A stretch of 16,338 bases of DNA from UBA9547 sp043769845 (lineage in GTDB: Bacteria > Bacteroidota > Bacteroidia > Cytophagales > UBA9547). Made by a program: the position numbers and the translations under genes. The DNA is taken from contig JAYVIX010000040.1 in NCBI GenBank assembly GCA_043769845.1, positions 1 to 16,338 of the forward strand, given 5' to 3'. The notes under the pieces are model-generated. The model did not search any database and was not told the origin of the DNA. It was given only the letters and a program-made list of their open reading frames with translations. How positions within the stretch are numbered: position 1 is the first letter of the stretch; each line of letters starts with the position of its first letter. Shown piece after piece: positions 14,877 through 16,338 of the stretch.

Positions 14877-15533
14877 TTATTTATTGCAAGAGTTATTGTA
14901 ATCTAAAAATAATGTTTTGAAATTGTTTCCAGCATACCAATGTTGTTTGATTTTTGATAGAATGATATCGCATTCACGAAAATATCGACTGAAATATGCT
15001 TCAAAATGTTGGTCGTCAGAAATTACGCTTAATAACGTATTCATTTGTTTCTGAAACGTCAGGTCTTGATACCCATAACCAGGTTCGTCTTGGTAGCCCT
15101 TTAGTTTAGGCTCTGTAGACTTGATATAATAAAAATTGGGGTCGGATTTTCTGTTGAAAATATACAAATCTTCTTTTTCAGACAACGAACCGTTATACAA
15201 AAATAAATTTGCGTTTCCCGATATGATCGATTCGCAAAAAACATTCAAAGTTCCGTTTTGGGTTTTAAATGCTTTTGAAATAAATGTTTTATTTTTTATA
15301 TTATAGCCTTTTATGTCTTTAGGATACAAAATTCTTATCGAATCATTTTTTACAACAAGTATATAATCGTAAAAATAATGAAGTATAGGTTTCGACTTGT
15401 CTTTTGGTAGAATGAAAACCACACGATATGAACTGTCTAATTCTATGACAGCACCATTGGGTTTTTGTTGTGCTTTAGCATAACAAAAAAAACTAACCAT
15501 AGCAGAAAGGAGAAGGAATTTCCTTTTAAGCAT
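14877..15533 (-). CDS. Predicted exported protein of unknown function
   Basis: I do not recognise a named family. The 218-residue protein begins with a clear signal peptide (MLKRKFLLLSAMVSFFCYAKA, likely cut before QQ), so it should sit in the periplasm or be lipid-free and exported; no lipobox cysteine is seen at the cut. The mature part is beta-rich: ILVVKNDSIRILYPKDIKGY (57-76), then GTLNVFCESIISGNANLFLYNG and DPNFYYIKS. This resembles small Bacteroidota exported proteins in which a strand such as GxxxLYxY is followed by a YYIxK strand. A helical tail follows (about 155-210). The start overlaps the plsC stop by 8 bases (ATGCTTAA), and the epimerase ATG follows its stop after one base, so the three genes are surely co-expressed. 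It looks more A+T-rich than its neighbours. Confidence 0.75.
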   Translation of the reverse strand: MLKRKFLLLSAMVSFFCYAKAQQKPNGAVIELDSSYRVVFILPKDKSKPILHYFYDYILVVKNDSIRILYPKDIKGYNIKNKTFISKAFKTQNGTLNVFCESIISGNANLFLYNGSLSEKEDLYIFNRKSDPNFYYIKSTEPKLKGYQDEPGYGYQDLTFQKQMNTLLSVISDDQHFEAYFSRYFRECDIILSKIKQHWYAGNNFKTLFLDYNNSCNK

Positions 15534-16272
15534 GTGAATTTGCTTTTATAGCGTTTTTCATTTGCTCAAAAGTAGCGTTTTTCAATTCCTCCAGATTGCC
15601 TTTCGCCATTCCTTGCGTACTTATTTCGGGCAAAAAATGAATATCAATCATGCCAGGTTGAAGTGCAAATTTCGGTATGCGTGGAAAACAGTTTTTTGCG
15701 TTCAGCATCACCATCGGCAATATTGGTTTTTGTGTTTCGATGGCCAATGTGAAAGCTCCGTTTTTGAAAGGTTGCATTAAATCGGTCGTTTTGTTCATTG
15801 TTCCTTCTGGAAAAACCAAAACTGAAATGCCTTCATTCATGTGACGTTTCATTTCCAACATGCTTTTTTGTCGGCTTTCGTTGCTATTTCGGTCTACCAA
15901 AATCACGACATGGCGATACATGAGCCCAAAAATGGGCACTTTGGTCAATTCTATTTTTCCCAATGGACGAAAATCGTTCGGGATGGCAAGACAAATGGCG
16001 ATTCCATCCAAAAATGAACTATGATTGCTCGTGAAAACGTACGATTTATTTGGATCAATATTTTCGTGACCGTGAAAGCGGTAGAAGATAAAGCAGCATG
16101 TGCTGAATCCGTATCCCCAACAACGCAGGAAGAAATAGGCCACTTTGCCAGCCGTTCGTTTATTGGGAATGAGCGATACCGAAAGTAAAATACAAGTGGT
16201 GAACGTGATCATGCAAATCACAAAAATCAGAACACCGTAAAAAAAATAGAGACGTTGAAAGAATAACTTCAT
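15526..16272 (-). CDS. plsC: 1-acyl-sn-glycerol-3-phosphate acyltransferase (PlsC family)
   Basis: PlsC adds the second acyl chain to lysophosphatidic acid, giving phosphatidic acid for membrane phospholipids, at the inner membrane. The 248-residue protein has a hydrophobic N-terminal membrane segment (about 9-35). The catalytic HX4D motif is NHSSFLD (H84, D89), the substrate block is VFPEGTMN (153-160), and the LPMVMLNAKN region (185-194) completes the acyltransferase fold. The length is normal. It is the first gene of the run plsC - exported protein - epimerase - tilS and shares 8 bases with the next gene. No convincing promoter is visible; the 66 bases upstream to the window edge are largely taken by a palindrome of AATTATGA-like words. 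Other acyl acceptors (lyso-ornithine lipid, for example) are possible for this family, but phospholipid synthesis is most likely. Confidence 0.9.
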   Translation of the reverse strand: MKLFFQRLYFFYGVLIFVICMITFTTCILLSVSLIPNKRTAGKVAYFFLRCWGYGFSTCCFIFYRFHGHENIDPNKSYVFTSNHSSFLDGIAICLAIPNDFRPLGKIELTKVPIFGLMYRHVVILVDRNSNESRQKSMLEMKRHMNEGISVLVFPEGTMNKTTDLMQPFKNGAFTLAIETQKPILPMVMLNAKNCFPRIPKFALQPGMIDIHFLPEISTQGMAKGNLEELKNATFEQMKNAIKANSHA

Positions 16273-16289
16273 TTAAACTATGAATTATA

Positions 16290-16338
16290 AATTATGAGTG
16301 ATAATGAAATTACTATTCATAATTCATCACTCATAATT
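16290..16338. repeat. Palindrome of AATTATGA-like words upstream of plsC, running to the window edge
   Basis: AATTATGAGTGAT (16290-16302) and ATCACTCATAATT (16326-16338) are perfect 13-base inverted copies around a 23-base centre that is itself partly self-complementary. Related words (ATGAATTAT at 16280-16288, ATTCATAATTCAT at 16315-16327) extend the pattern, and the right arm probably continues beyond the window. It lies 17 bases upstream of the plsC start. Its role is unknown; it may end transcription from the upstream gene. Confidence 0.6.

Overview
The window reads as chromosomal DNA of a Bacteroidota member. It is A+T-rich. Upstream regions carry the phylum's promoter pattern (TTTG or TTG, about 19-20 bases, then TAnnTTTG), and most starts lack a Shine-Dalgarno sequence. 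The gene families also fit: a large TolB-like/outer-membrane-barrel protein, YgiQ, Gmd/Fcl and an Rpn-type nuclease. I cannot name the genus.

Layout. Positions 1-6055 hold three minus-strand genes: the N-terminal half of an Rpn-family PD-(D/E)XK nuclease (cut by the window edge), the radical-SAM protein YgiQ, and a 1169-residue exported protein that joins a degenerate peptidase-like domain, a beta-propeller and an outer-membrane barrel. Positions 6149-6408 form a complete tRNA unit: promoter, two identical tRNA-Val(UAC) genes and an intrinsic terminator. A plus-strand acyl-CoA dehydrogenase follows (6508-7647). Next come fcl and gmd on the minus strand, the two-step route from GDP-mannose to GDP-L-fucose. 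Divergent from gmd is a hybrid sensor histidine kinase (10010-12487). It converges on, and overlaps by 18 bases, the last gene of a tight minus-strand run: plsC, a small exported protein of unknown function, a nucleotide-sugar epimerase, and tilS.

The genes are mostly housekeeping: envelope and sugar-nucleotide metabolism, tRNA supply and modification, fatty-acid oxidation and signalling. I see no phage, CRISPR array, insertion sequence or defence island, and no clearly new multi-gene system.

The unexplained structure lies between the genes. A perfect 16-bp inverted repeat holds the tilS start codon in one arm. Four other gene junctions (about 2464, 7645, 8659 and 16290) carry long imperfect palindromes built from short repeated words; two of them are related copies on either side of fcl. 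The large envelope protein has the frame of a metallopeptidase-like domain without a recognisable zinc motif.
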